A stretch of DNA of 64,000 nt, from assembly GCA_963776845.1 (NCBI GenBank), contig CAVZOJ010000011.1, positions 310,001 to 374,000 of the forward strand, given 5' to 3'. This DNA comes from Roseitranquillus sp963776845. GTDB taxonomy: Bacteria; Pseudomonadota; Alphaproteobacteria; Rhodobacterales; Rhodobacteraceae. The position numbers and the translations under genes are program-made. Position 1 is the first letter of the stretch. Each line of letters opens with the position of its first letter. Below, piece after piece: positions 27,415 to 36,034 of the stretch. The notes beneath the pieces are model-generated. The model saw only the letters and a program-made list of their open reading frames with translations, was not told the origin of the DNA and did not search any database.

Positions 27415-27490
27415 TGGTGCCGGTGAAGGGACTCGAACCCCCGACCCCATCATTACGAATGACGTGCTCTACCAGCTGAGCTACACCGGC
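27415..27490 (-). tRNA. tRNA-Thr (anticodon CGU)
   Basis: Complete cloverleaf on the minus strand: acceptor GCCGGTG/CACCGGC, D-stem GCTC/GAGC, anticodon stem CGTCA/TGATG with loop TTCGTAA (anticodon CGT), T-loop TTCGAGT, discriminator A and an encoded CCA. One G-U pair lies in the anticodon stem. The 76-base length includes the CCA. It sits alone between the catabolic island and the heme genes, a usual boundary position for integrations, though no att-like repeat was found. Confidence 0.95.
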
Positions 27491-27531
27491 GCCGCGGGGC
27501 TCTTAGCAGCCGAAAACGGGGAACGGTAGTC

Positions 27532-29049
27532 CTAATTGCGCCGTGCCGTCCCCGGCGTTTCCTCGATCACCTCGGCCGCCGGAACCGGCCCCGCTGTCGG
27601 CTGCCGAGGCGCGACTTCCGCCTCTGGAACGCCGGGGCCGTCGCCTGTAGGAGCGGTGGTGGTCGCGGTGTCCGAGCCGCCGACCAGCAGCGGCAGCGTC
27701 TCGAGCCCGGCGGGGACCTGCGTCTGCCCCGCCGGCGGCTCGCGCCACGCGAGCGTATCGAATCCGCCGCAGTTCGGGCAGACCGGCGCCCAGTCGCCGT
27801 TGACGTTGTGGCAGGTGTCGCAGATCCATTGCGGCCCGCGCCGCGCGGTGAGCGCCTTGGCCAGCCACGCGCGAACGACGTGATCCTCCGCGCCTTCACC
27901 GCGCTCGATCGCGGCCATGTTCGTCAGCGCTCGCGCGGTCGGATCGCGCGAGGCGAGGTCGCCCAGCGCCCGGCGCGCTGCCGGGAAGTCCTCGGCGGCG
28001 ATGTTGAGCTCTGAGAGCAGCATCCGCGTCTCCGGGTGGTCGGGATGCGCGCGTACCAGGACATCGAAGCGCTTGATACGCTGCTGAGGCGTCTCGTTCG
28101 GCTCGATCTCGGCGAAGGCCGCGGCGAGATCGGGATGCGGCTGGCTTTCCCACGCCTTGCGGATGAGCCGCGTCGCGTTGCGCTGCTTGCCGTCGGCAAT
28201 GTAGGCGCGCGCCGCCATAACCGCGGCGGGGACGAGATCGGGCGACAGCCGGTTCGCCTCGATCGCCGCCTCGCGCGCCTCGATGGTCTTGCCATCGGCG
28301 ACGATCTCTTTCGCCTCGCCCAGCGCCAGGACGGCATCGCGGCGGCGATAGACGTCGCGCGGCAGCGCGCCGTGCTTGAGCTTCGCCGATAGCGTCTTGC
28401 GGGCTCCCGACCAGTCGTCGTGCTCGGCCTGCAAGCGCAAGAGGACGTCCTGCGTCTCGGGATGCTTGGGCTTGAGCGCGAACGCCTTTGCGGCGAGCTT
28501 CAGCGCGGTGTCCGTGTCGCCTTCCGCCAGCTTCTGGCGCAGCAGGCCGCGGATGCCGACGAAGCGGGTCCTGTCATGCGTGACGAGATCCTTGTACACC
28601 TGCTCGGCCTTGCTGCGGTCGCCGGTCAGTTCCGCCGCCTGGGCGGTCAGCAGGTTGGTCAGTTCCGGTTGGCGCAGGTAGCGGTCGGCGCGCGCCGCCT
28701 TGGCCATTGCCTCGCGCCCGTCGCCGGCCGCGAGCGCCAGGATGCCGTCGGACAAGGCCTCGTAGCCCTTGCGCTCCGCCCGGCGCGAGAAATGCCGGCT
28801 CAGCGCCGTCTCGTCGCCGCCAAGGAACTTCAGCGTCGCGACCAATAGCGCAAGAACCTTCAGAAGCAGCCAAACCAGGATCGCGAAGACGATCGCCGCG
28901 AGGACCGCCTGCAGCGGGCCGAGCGTGAACTCCATCTCCGCGACGGTGATCTGCATGCCTCCCTCGGCCTGCATAAGCCAGCGGGCGGCAAGTGCCAGAA
29001 GCACGACGAGTGCAACATAGAACAGGACGCGGATCAGTGAGAAAAGCAT
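27532..29049 (-). CDS. hemY: HemY-like heme biosynthesis-associated TPR membrane protein
   Basis: 505 residues. Two N-terminal membrane helices (residues about 5-25 and 48-75) are followed by the HemY_N signature (GDETALSRHFSRRAERKGYEAL region), then TPR-like repeats. HemY of proteobacteria is an inner-membrane protein associated with late tetrapyrrole synthesis; it is not protoporphyrinogen oxidase. Near the C-terminus a zinc-ribbon-like pair, CDTCHN and CPNCGG, follows the TPRs, and a Pro/Thr-rich tail ends the protein. It lies directly downstream of the mic60 gene with a 10-base gap, matching the alphaproteobacterial order hemD-mic60-hemY. Confidence 0.88.
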   Translation of the reverse strand: MLFSLIRVLFYVALVVLLALAARWLMQAEGGMQITVAEMEFTLGPLQAVLAAIVFAILVWLLLKVLALLVATLKFLGGDETALSRHFSRRAERKGYEALSDGILALAAGDGREAMAKAARADRYLRQPELTNLLTAQAAELTGDRSKAEQVYKDLVTHDRTRFVGIRGLLRQKLAEGDTDTALKLAAKAFALKPKHPETQDVLLRLQAEHDDWSGARKTLSAKLKHGALPRDVYRRRDAVLALGEAKEIVADGKTIEAREAAIEANRLSPDLVPAAVMAARAYIADGKQRNATRLIRKAWESQPHPDLAAAFAEIEPNETPQQRIKRFDVLVRAHPDHPETRMLLSELNIAAEDFPAARRALGDLASRDPTARALTNMAAIERGEGAEDHVVRAWLAKALTARRGPQWICDTCHNVNGDWAPVCPNCGGFDTLAWREPPAGQTQVPAGLETLPLLVGGSDTATTTAPTGDGPGVPEAEVAPRQPTAGPVPAAEVIEETPGTARRN

Positions 29050-29059
29050 CGAGGTGCCC

Positions 29060-30622
29060 TCAATTCATGCCCTGGGACAGGGAGTCTGCGGCGTTCGCGG
29101 CGTCGGCCCTCAGCCGTGCCTGCTCCAGCCAGTCCTGCATCGCGGCCCGCCCGTCCTCGGGCAGGGCTTCGAGCTCGGCGAGGGCGGTGCCGACGTTACC
29201 CTCCTCGAGCGCCGCTTCGGCGCGCGACAGGATGGCGTCGGGTTCGTCCCCTTGCTGCGGCGTCAGCGATCGGGCCTGCGTCTGGGTCCGGAGGAACGCC
29301 ATGAAGCGATCCCCCGGCTCTCCCTCCGTCGTTGCGACGGCAGTGGCGCGCAGCGCCGAGCGTGCGGCGTCGGGATAGCTCTCGCGCAGCGACGCGATCG
29401 TCGGCACCCCGCTGTCGGCCGCCGCCGCCAGCGGCTCGGGGACATCCTGATCGAGGTTCTGCGAGAGCAATGACAATTCATCGGCGAAGGGTTCGCCGGA
29501 ATCGATTGCAAGCTCCACCTGCGCTAGCGCCGCACGTGCCTCGGCGGCGCGGGCCATCGCCTCCGCCTCGGCGCGGGCGGCCGCCGCCCGCTCCTCCGCC
29601 TGGGCCTCGAGCTCGGCGGCGCGCTGCTGCGCAGCCTCGACCTCGGCCTGTGTCTGCGCCGCGGCATCGGCCAGCTCCGTTCGCATCGTCTCAACCTGGG
29701 CGCGCGCCTCGGCGGTCGCGGCCTCGACCTCCTCGCGCATGCTCGCGACCTCCGACCGCAGGACTTCCGTCGCGGTCTCGGGGTCGGCGATCGGACGGGC
29801 TTCGAGCTCCGCGATCTGCTGATCCGCCTGGCCCAGACGGCCCTGCACTGCGCCGACGTCCGACTCGAGCGCGTCGAGGCGTTCGCCGATCGCGGCGAGG
29901 GTCTCGCCTAGGGCGTTGAACTCTCCCTCGGCGTTCATCCGCAACTGCTCGATCGCACCACTCAGGTCTTCTGAGCTGAGCGCGTCGTTGAGGGCGTCTA
30001 TGTCTCCCTGGATCTCGTCGAGCCGCGCCGACTGCTGTGCGACGAGGCCCCCCTGCTCCTGAAGTGCGGCTGTCATCTCGGGGTCCGGGCCGACTGGGCC
30101 CTGCTGCTCGAGATAGTACCAGATGCCGGCGGCGCCGATGACGCCGCCGATGATCGCTGCCACCAGCGCCGACAGGAAGCCGCCGCCGCCCCGCCGCTCG
30201 GCCGGCATCGCCGCGGGCGGGGGCGTCCGGTCGTCCACGACGGGATCGCCCTGCTTGGGACCTTCCTCCGCAGGCTCTGCCCGTACGGCGGCCGCGCGCG
30301 GCGTCGCGTCGTCGTGCTCGACCGGATCGTCCGACACGCCTGCCGCACGCTCGGGCGGCGAGAACGGATCGCCGACCGGCTCGCCGGGAGGTACGTCAGA
30401 GGCTGCAGGTTCCGTCTGCGCCACTCTGTCGGAGACTTCCACGTCGCCTCGCGGATGCTCCTCGGTATCCTTGTCGTCGACGGCTCCCGACGCGGAGGTG
30501 AGCCCGCTGGCGTCCGACGACCCGGTCGCAGGTGTGTCTTCGGCCTGGCCCGCGGCGCGATCTTCCGCCGCTTCATCGTGGGAGGGCTCTTTGCGGCCGT
30601 CCTCTTTGTCCGGTGGCAGCAC
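29060..30622 (-). CDS. alphaproteobacterial Mic60 (mitofilin-like) membrane protein
   Basis: 520 residues: an acidic, disordered N-terminus (1-145), one membrane helix (LSALVAAIIGGVIGAAGIWYYL), a long coiled coil (about 190-360) and a C-terminal mitofilin-like helical domain (about 365-520). This is the layout of Mic60, the MICOS core protein, whose alphaproteobacterial homologues shape intracytoplasmic or inner membranes and contact the outer membrane. Its place between hemD and hemY supports the call. The start is GTG at 30622 behind AAGGGGGG. The low-complexity N-terminus makes homology weak by eye. Confidence 0.8.
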   Translation of the reverse strand: MLPPDKEDGRKEPSHDEAAEDRAAGQAEDTPATGSSDASGLTSASGAVDDKDTEEHPRGDVEVSDRVAQTEPAASDVPPGEPVGDPFSPPERAAGVSDDPVEHDDATPRAAAVRAEPAEEGPKQGDPVVDDRTPPPAAMPAERRGGGGFLSALVAAIIGGVIGAAGIWYYLEQQGPVGPDPEMTAALQEQGGLVAQQSARLDEIQGDIDALNDALSSEDLSGAIEQLRMNAEGEFNALGETLAAIGERLDALESDVGAVQGRLGQADQQIAELEARPIADPETATEVLRSEVASMREEVEAATAEARAQVETMRTELADAAAQTQAEVEAAQQRAAELEAQAEERAAAARAEAEAMARAAEARAALAQVELAIDSGEPFADELSLLSQNLDQDVPEPLAAAADSGVPTIASLRESYPDAARSALRATAVATTEGEPGDRFMAFLRTQTQARSLTPQQGDEPDAILSRAEAALEEGNVGTALAELEALPEDGRAAMQDWLEQARLRADAANAADSLSQGMN

Positions 30623-30666
30623 GCAGCCCCCCTTTTTGCCTTCGACGCAAGCAGTTCCGGTGAAGC

Positions 30667-31374
30667 TTAGCTCGCCCCACCCCGGTCAACAAGGCGGGAG
30701 CGTTCGAGGGTGACAAGCGTTTCGGCGATTGCCTGTTCCATCGCCTCGCCCGATGGCGCGTCCGCCACGGTGAGATGCGCCGGGCGGGTGAAGGACATCG
30801 CCGCGGCTTCGCTGATTGCCACGGCATGCGTTTTGGACCGCCATGGCCCGTTGTGCTCTGCCACCAGCCGTGCCGAGCGCGGCGAGTAGAGCGGCAGCAC
30901 GACCGCCCCCGTCCCTCCGAGAAGAGCCGCAGCCTCGGCCGTCAGTGGCACAGACGACTGATCGTAGGCTACGACTTCATTGGCCACATGTCCTGCCGCC
31001 TTGAGCCGTGCAACGACATCGCCGGTCGCGTGCGCGCCGCGGACATGGATCAGCGCACCTGGGCGCGCCTCTTCCAACCGCGCGAGCAGCGCCTCGACAT
31101 CGCCCCCGGCCGACACCGCTTCCAGACCGGCGGCCGACGCCGCAGCGGCCGTCCGGTCGCCGACGCACCAGGCGCGCCAGCGGCCGGCAGGAACCGCCGC
31201 CACCGCGTTCTGCGATGTCAGGACCAGATCCGCGCCCGCCGGCAAGGTGATGTCCTGGCGCATGATCTCCATCACCGGAGAGATCACCGTCGGCGGCCGC
31301 AGCCCGCGCGCCGCCAGCGATCTCTGCAGCTGCCGGGACTGCGCCTCGGGCCTGATGAGAAGCAGCGTCACCAT
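30667..31374 (-). CDS. hemD: uroporphyrinogen-III synthase
   Basis: 235 residues. HemD closes hydroxymethylbilane to uroporphyrinogen III in tetrapyrrole synthesis. The family is poorly conserved, but LLIRPEAQS at the start, VLTSQNAVAAV, CVGDRTAAAA and VLPLYSPRSARLV fit both lobes. It heads the minus-strand hemD-mic60-hemY operon and is divergent from tsaD with a 74-base gap. hemC, often adjacent, is absent from this window. Confidence 0.9.
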   Translation of the reverse strand: MVTLLLIRPEAQSRQLQRSLAARGLRPPTVISPVMEIMRQDITLPAGADLVLTSQNAVAAVPAGRWRAWCVGDRTAAAASAAGLEAVSAGGDVEALLARLEEARPGALIHVRGAHATGDVVARLKAAGHVANEVVAYDQSSVPLTAEAAALLGGTGAVVLPLYSPRSARLVAEHNGPWRSKTHAVAISEAAAMSFTRPAHLTVADAPSGEAMEQAIAETLVTLERSRLVDRGGAS

Positions 31375-31448
31375 GTGTCCGTCTACCCTCCGCTTCGTCC
31401 GCCCGACAATGCTTGCCGCACCCCGCCTGCGGTGCTAGCGGCCCCGCG

Positions 31449-32510
31449 ATGATCACCGTCCTCGGCATCGAATCGAGCTGCGACGACAGCGCGGCGGCCA
31501 TCGTCCGCGAGGATCGAACCATCCTGTCAAACGTCGTCGCCGGTCAGGACTCGCTGCATTCCCTCTATGGCGGCGTTGTGCCCGAGATCGCGGCGCGAGC
31601 CCATGTCGAGCGCCTCGACATCGCGGTCGAGCAGGCGCTGTCCGAAGCCGGGCTGACCCTTGCCCAGATCGACGCGGTGGCCGTGACCGCCGGCCCCGGC
31701 CTCATCGGCGGCGTCCTTGCCGGAGTGATGACCGCCAAGGGGATCGCCGCGGGGGCAGGCCTTCCGCTGCTCGGCATCAACCACCTCGCCGGACATGCGC
31801 TGACGCCGCGCCTGACCGACGACCTTGCCTACCCATTCCTCTTGCTCCTCGTCTCCGGCGGCCACTGTCAGTTTCTCAGGGTGGCGGGACCGCAGGACTA
31901 CGTTCGGCTCGGCGGCACCATCGACGATGCGCCGGGCGAGGCGTTCGACAAGACAGCGCGCCTCCTCGGCCTCGGCCAGCCCGGCGGCCCGGCGGTGGAG
32001 GCGGAGGCGACGCAAGGCGATGCCGGCCGCTTTGCCTTTCCCCGGCCGTTGCTCGACCGTCCCGGATGCGACCTGTCGTTTTCCGGCCTCAAGACGGCGC
32101 TGATGCGCGCCCGGGATGAAGCCGTCACGGAGGCCGGCGGACTGACGGCGAAGGACCGTGCCGATCTCGCGGCCTCGTTCCAGGCGGCGATCGTCGAAAC
32201 ACTGGTCGAGAAGTCGCGGCGCGCTCTCGCAGTTGCGCACGCGCCGGCCTTCGCCGTGGCCGGTGGCGTCGCCGCGAATGCCGCACTGCGCGCGGGTCTG
32301 CGGTTGGCGGCGGCCGAGGCGGGCGTTCCCCTCGTCACGCCGCCTCTCGCGCTCTGCACCGACAACGGCGCGATGATCGCCTGGGCCGGTATCGAGCTGT
32401 TCCGCGCCGGATGCCGCGACGACCTCTCACTCGCGGCCCGGCCCCGCTGGCCGCTCGACGCCGCCGCGGCGCCGCTGCTTGGCGCCGGGCGGAAGGGCGC
32501 CAAGGCCTAG
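31449..32510 (+). CDS. tsaD: tRNA N6-threonylcarbamoyladenosine synthase subunit TsaD
   Basis: 353-residue Kae1/TsaD ATPase that transfers the threonylcarbamoyl group to A37 of ANN-decoding tRNAs. Signatures: GIESSCDDSAAA at the start, metal-binding HLAGH, the LLLLVSGGHCQF strand and GGVAANAALR. ATG 31449 gives the standard N-terminus; an ORF extension upstream is not family-like. TsaE of the same pathway is encoded at 42447. Arrangement opposite hemD is conserved in alphaproteobacteria. Confidence 0.95.
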   Translation: MITVLGIESSCDDSAAAIVREDRTILSNVVAGQDSLHSLYGGVVPEIAARAHVERLDIAVEQALSEAGLTLAQIDAVAVTAGPGLIGGVLAGVMTAKGIAAGAGLPLLGINHLAGHALTPRLTDDLAYPFLLLLVSGGHCQFLRVAGPQDYVRLGGTIDDAPGEAFDKTARLLGLGQPGGPAVEAEATQGDAGRFAFPRPLLDRPGCDLSFSGLKTALMRARDEAVTEAGGLTAKDRADLAASFQAAIVETLVEKSRRALAVAHAPAFAVAGGVAANAALRAGLRLAAAEAGVPLVTPPLALCTDNGAMIAWAGIELFRAGCRDDLSLAARPRWPLDAAAAPLLGAGRKGAKA

Positions 32511-32923
32511 CGAGCAGCGCGAACTCACGGCACGCGTTAGCCAATCCTTTACGCGCCGCCTCTGTAGCGTTGACTCTGTCCGATCGACGCCGGTAGCTGA
32601 TGTCGGGTGGCGCCTTCGATGGCGTCTCGGTTTTGAAACCGGTTGCGCGAAGCCACTGCGCTGATCGGTCTGACCCAAGGGTCGGCGGTTCCTGATGCCA
32701 GAGCATCGCGTCGTATCCGAAATCCAACCGCCGGTTCCTCCCGCTCTCGTCCGCTAGATCGCCGGAGGCAATCCGGCAGGCGCCTTCGAGCCGCATCGTC
32801 AAACTCATTGCAGCGGCGCCGCTCGAACTTCACCGCTCGTTGTGCGGCCGAGGAACGCTTTGAAGCCGAGTTGCAGAGCCGCCGCCGAACGCTATTGTCC
32901 ACCTTCTGCAGGAGGCAGGCCCC
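32511..32923. other. 413-base intergenic region with small hairpins, no gene recognised
   Basis: No ORF here has a ribosome site or credible codon use. Three perfect small inverted repeats are present: CGGTTT-TG-AAACCG at 32628-32641, GACCC-AA-GGGTC at 32672-32683, and GCCGGA-GGCAA-TCCGGC at 32761-32777. None is followed by a T-run. I tested it by eye for a tRNA or tmRNA and found no consistent cloverleaf. An unrecognised small RNA or a decayed gene are both possible. Confidence 0.4.
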
Positions 32924-33881
32924 GTGACCGACATCGCGATACTCGGCGCCGGCGCGTTCGGCACTGCCTTGGCCATTGTCCTTGGGGCAGAGGGGCCGGT
33001 CACCCTCTGGGCGCGCGATCCCGAGGCCGTCCGAACTCTGGCGGCGACACGGGCGAACCCGCGCCTGCCGGGGACGGAGCTTCCCGACACGCGTCACGCT
33101 GACCGCCGACCTTGCCGAGGCCGCAAAGGCGCGCATCCTGCTGCTGTCGGTTCCGATGCAGGCGCTCGGCTCGCTGCTGGAGGCGATCCCCGACCACGAC
33201 GGCGCGCTCGTCGCGTGCTGCAAGGGCGTCGACCTCGCCTCGGGGCTCGGACCGACGGGCGTGATCTCGAGCCACGTCCCGGCTGCCATCCCTGCAATCC
33301 TGACCGGGCCCAGCTTCGCCGCCGATATCGCCCGCCGCCTGCCGACGGCGCTGACGCTGGCCTGCGGGAACGAGGCCGAGGGGGTGGAGTTGCAGCACCG
33401 GCTGGCGACCCCCGTCCTGCGGCTCTACCTCGGCGCCGACATGGTGGGGGCCGAGCTTGGTGGCGCGCTCAAGAACGTCGTGGCGCTGGCCGCCGGAATG
33501 GCCATCGGCGCCGGTTTCGGCGAAAGCGCCCGCGCGGCGATCATCACCCGCGGCTTTGCCGAGATGGCGCGCTTCGCCGCCGCCTCGGGCGCGCAGCCGG
33601 AGACGCTGATGGGACTCTCCGGTCTCGGCGACCTGACGCTGACCGCAAGCTCTGAGAAGTCGCGCAACTATCTCACAGGCCTCGAGCTCGGCCGTGGCAT
33701 GCCGCTCGACCCCAAGCGCACGGTCGAGGGCGTGGCGACCGCCCGCGCCGTCGCCCGCCTTGCCGAAGAGCGCGGCATCGACATGCCGCTGACCACGACG
33801 GTCGCCCGCGTGACCGGGGGCGACCTCTCGGTCGCCGACGCCAAGGACGAGCTGCTGTCTCGCCCCCTCACCACCGAGTAG
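32924..33881 (+). CDS. gpsA: NAD(P)H-dependent glycerol-3-phosphate dehydrogenase, frame interrupted
   Basis: GpsA makes sn-glycerol 3-phosphate for phospholipids. The N-terminal Rossmann motif IAILGAGAFGTALA is in one frame up to LPD. Deleting one base near 33089 continues as RVTLTADLAEAAKAR, then GPSFAADIARRLPTA, the catalytic Lys in GGALKNVVALAAGMA, and GLGDLTLTASSEKSRN. Total about 318 residues, normal for the family. GTG 32924 has AGGAGG ten bases upstream. Because this gene is normally essential, the break is probably a sequence error. Confidence 0.9.
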
Positions 33882-33914
33882 ACGCCGGCGCCGCCACGGG
33901 CTAGCAATCGGTCC

Positions 33915-34341
33915 ATGCGCTGCTGGCTCTTCAAGTCCGAACCCTCCACCTGGAGCTGGGACGACCAGGTCGCCCGTGGCGACCAGGGAGAGCAGTGGGA
34001 TGGCGTCCGGAATTACCAGGCCCGCAACCACATGCGCGACATGGCGGTGGGCGACCGCGGCTTCTTCTACCATTCGCAAACCGAGAAGGCGGTCGTCGGC
34101 ATCGTCGAGGTCATCGCCGAGGCGCACCCAGAACTCGACGACCGACGACAGCCGCTGGGAATGCGTCGACATCAAGGCTCTCCGGCCGATGCCGCGACCG
34201 GTCACGCTGGCGCAGTGCAAGGACGATGCGCGGCTGGCCAAGATGGTTCTCGTCAACAACACGCGCCTCTCCGTGCAGCCGGTGACGGAGGCGGAATGGG
34301 CTGTCGTGTGCGAACTCGGCGGGCTCGACAAGCCTGCCTGA
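33915..34341 (+). CDS. EVE (PUA-like) domain protein, frame interrupted
   Basis: About 141 residues of EVE domain, a PUA-like fold that binds modified bases in nucleic acids. It opens MRCWLFKSEPSTWSWDDQ, then GVRNYQARNHMRDM and GDRGFFYHSQ. The frame shifts by +1 near 34140, after which SRWECVDIKALRPM and VLVNNTRLSVQPV complete the family to the TGA at 34339-34341. The next gene follows 13 bases later. Stand-alone EVE proteins are widespread in alphaproteobacteria; no restriction genes are nearby. Confidence 0.87.
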
Positions 34342-34354
34342 CAGGGAGGGACTG

Positions 34355-34741
34355 ATGGGCGTGGTCTCGGTTCTCGTCGCCGCCGGCGCAGCCTGGATTT
34401 TCGGCGCCATGTGGTACGGCGTCATCGGCTCCCGCTGGATGGACGCAAGTGGCCTTACCGAGGCGGACATCGACCGCGGCGACCCCAAGCCCTACATCGT
34501 CAGCTTCGTCTGCGTGGTTCTTGTGGCTGCGATGACCCGGCACATCCTCGGCTCTGCGGGCATCACGGCCGCGGGTCCGGCGCTGGTCTCGGAACTCGGC
34601 CTCGGCCTGTTCGTCGCCGCACCCTGGATCGTGACGAACGTGATGTTCGCGCAGCGCGACCGGGCGCTGATCTGGATGGACGGCGCCTATCCGGTGGCGG
34701 GGACCACCCTCATCGCTCTCGTCTTGAGCTGGTTTTCCTAA
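34355..34741 (+). CDS. DUF1761 family membrane protein
   Basis: 128 residues with four predicted membrane helices. The conserved start GAAWIFGAMWYGVIGSRWM is typical of DUF1761. ATG 34355 follows AGGGAGGGACTG. Function unknown. It is probably cotranscribed with the EVE-domain gene. Confidence 0.8.
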   Translation: MGVVSVLVAAGAAWIFGAMWYGVIGSRWMDASGLTEADIDRGDPKPYIVSFVCVVLVAAMTRHILGSAGITAAGPALVSELGLGLFVAAPWIVTNVMFAQRDRALIWMDGAYPVAGTTLIALVLSWFS

Positions 34742-34824
34742 GGCGTCTGGCGGGCCATCGATGCGCGGTGCGTCGCAGAAGGAACCGAGGGGGCGGCGCG
34801 TGACAGCGAGCTCGCGACCAACGG

Positions 34825-35118
34825 TCAACCGGGCACGCCGCTCAGCCGGTCTTCAGGGAGAGCCTCGCGCCAGTTCGTCCCTGCGGCCATGACGCAGGAG
34901 CGGCCATCGGGCATCGTCATCAGGATCGTCCAGGTGCCGTCTTCCGCCGACGTCCAGACCTCGATGATCCGGGAGGTGCTCTGAAGTCCTCCACCGGTGA
35001 ACGCCTCTCCGTAGCCGCTCGCGAGCTTGTCGATGACGATGTCGCGCTCGTCGCAGTTGGTCTGTGCGAGCGAGGTGGCGGGCAAGCCCGCGACTGCCAG
35101 TGTGATAAGTGGGCGCAT
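34825..35118 (-). CDS. small secreted protein of unknown function
   Basis: 97 residues starting at ATG 35118 behind AAGGAG. The N-terminus MRPLITLAVAGLPATSLAQ is a signal peptide. The mature chain is about 78 residues with two cysteines (NCDERDI and RSCVMAAGT) that could form a disulfide. The pattern SGYGEAFTGGGLQ and WTILMTMPDG resembles small periplasmic proteins of Rhodobacterales, but I cannot assign a family. A longer upstream ORF in the same frame has no ribosome site. Confidence 0.7.
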   Translation of the reverse strand: MRPLITLAVAGLPATSLAQTNCDERDIVIDKLASGYGEAFTGGGLQSTSRIIEVWTSAEDGTWTILMTMPDGRSCVMAAGTNWREALPEDRLSGVPG

Positions 35119-35377
35119 GGTCCTGCTCCTTGCTTGCCGGCCGCCTCGGCCGGCCACCATCTCAGGTCCCCGCTTCCACAACCGGAACGAGCGAGCCTCG
35201 ACATGGTTGCGGCCTTCGCAACATGGCGGCGAACACTCGCAGCGGCACATCAGAAAAGCCCGTCATTGCCGCAATTCCGGGCGGCCTCGCCGAATCCTTG
35301 GGCGCAAAGGCGCCCGGTCCTTGCCTGTCGCCTCTTGGCACGCCACCACGCGCGGATGCGACATTGGGGAACCACGC

Positions 35378-35968
35378 ATGGCACGGCAACCACGGGCATG
35401 GCAGCGGATGCTGTCGGGCCGACGGCTCGACCTTCTCGACCCGACACCTGTCGACATCGAGGTCGAGGACATAGCCCACGGCCTTGCCTTCGTGGCGCGC
35501 TGGAACGGTCAGACGCGAGGTGACTGGCCGTATTCGGTCGCGGAGCACTCGCTGCTCGTGGAGCAGATCTTCGCGCTGCTCGACGAGGATGCCGGCCCGC
35601 GCTGGCGCCTCGCCGCGCTTCTTCACGATGCGCCGGAGTATGTCATCGGCGACATGATCTCGCCGGTGAAGGCAGCCGTGGGCACCGCCTACGGCGAGCT
35701 CGATGCGCGGCTGTCGCAGGCGATCCACCTTCGCTTCGGCCTTCCGGCGCAACTGCCGAAGGCGGTGAAGGCGCGCATCAAGCGTGCCGACCGCATCTCC
35801 GCCTGGCTGGAGGCGGTGCGCATCGCAGGCTTCACCGAGGAGGAGGCCACGCGCTTCTTTCGCGCGCCGCCCTCGGTTTGCCTGTCGCTCCCCTTGCACC
35901 TGCGACCCCCGGCCGAGACGCGGGAGGCGTACAGGGCCAGGATCGGCGTGCTTCTGAAAGAAATCTGA
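35378..35968 (+). CDS. HD domain phosphohydrolase (YfbR-like)
   Basis: 196 residues. HD-superfamily metal sites are His in VAEHSLLVEQIF, the His-Asp pair in LLHDAPEYVIGDM, and a later Asp in KRADRISAWLEA. This matches the 5'-nucleotidase/HD hydrolase group COG1896. ATG 35378 gives the usual MARQPRAWQRMLSGRRLDLL opening. The 259 bases upstream, shared with the divergent secreted-protein gene, hold no other gene I can support. Confidence 0.85.
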   Translation: MARQPRAWQRMLSGRRLDLLDPTPVDIEVEDIAHGLAFVARWNGQTRGDWPYSVAEHSLLVEQIFALLDEDAGPRWRLAALLHDAPEYVIGDMISPVKAAVGTAYGELDARLSQAIHLRFGLPAQLPKAVKARIKRADRISAWLEAVRIAGFTEEEATRFFRAPPSVCLSLPLHLRPPAETREAYRARIGVLLKEI

Positions 35969-36034
35969 GCGCTCCGAAATCGCGTCTTAACCGTCGGTGG
36001 GGTCTATGGCCGGGAACCCAGGCCCCGGCAGGAA

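Noticed and set aside
27415..27490. tRNA-Thr as integration site of a genomic island
   Set aside because: No direct repeat of the tRNA 3' end, no integrase and no codon-usage change were seen on either side.
32600..32700. Possible tRNA-Ser or tRNA-Sec gene, suggested by GTTTTGAAAC and nearby stems
   Set aside because: No matching acceptor stem, D-arm or T-arm could be placed at the right spacing.
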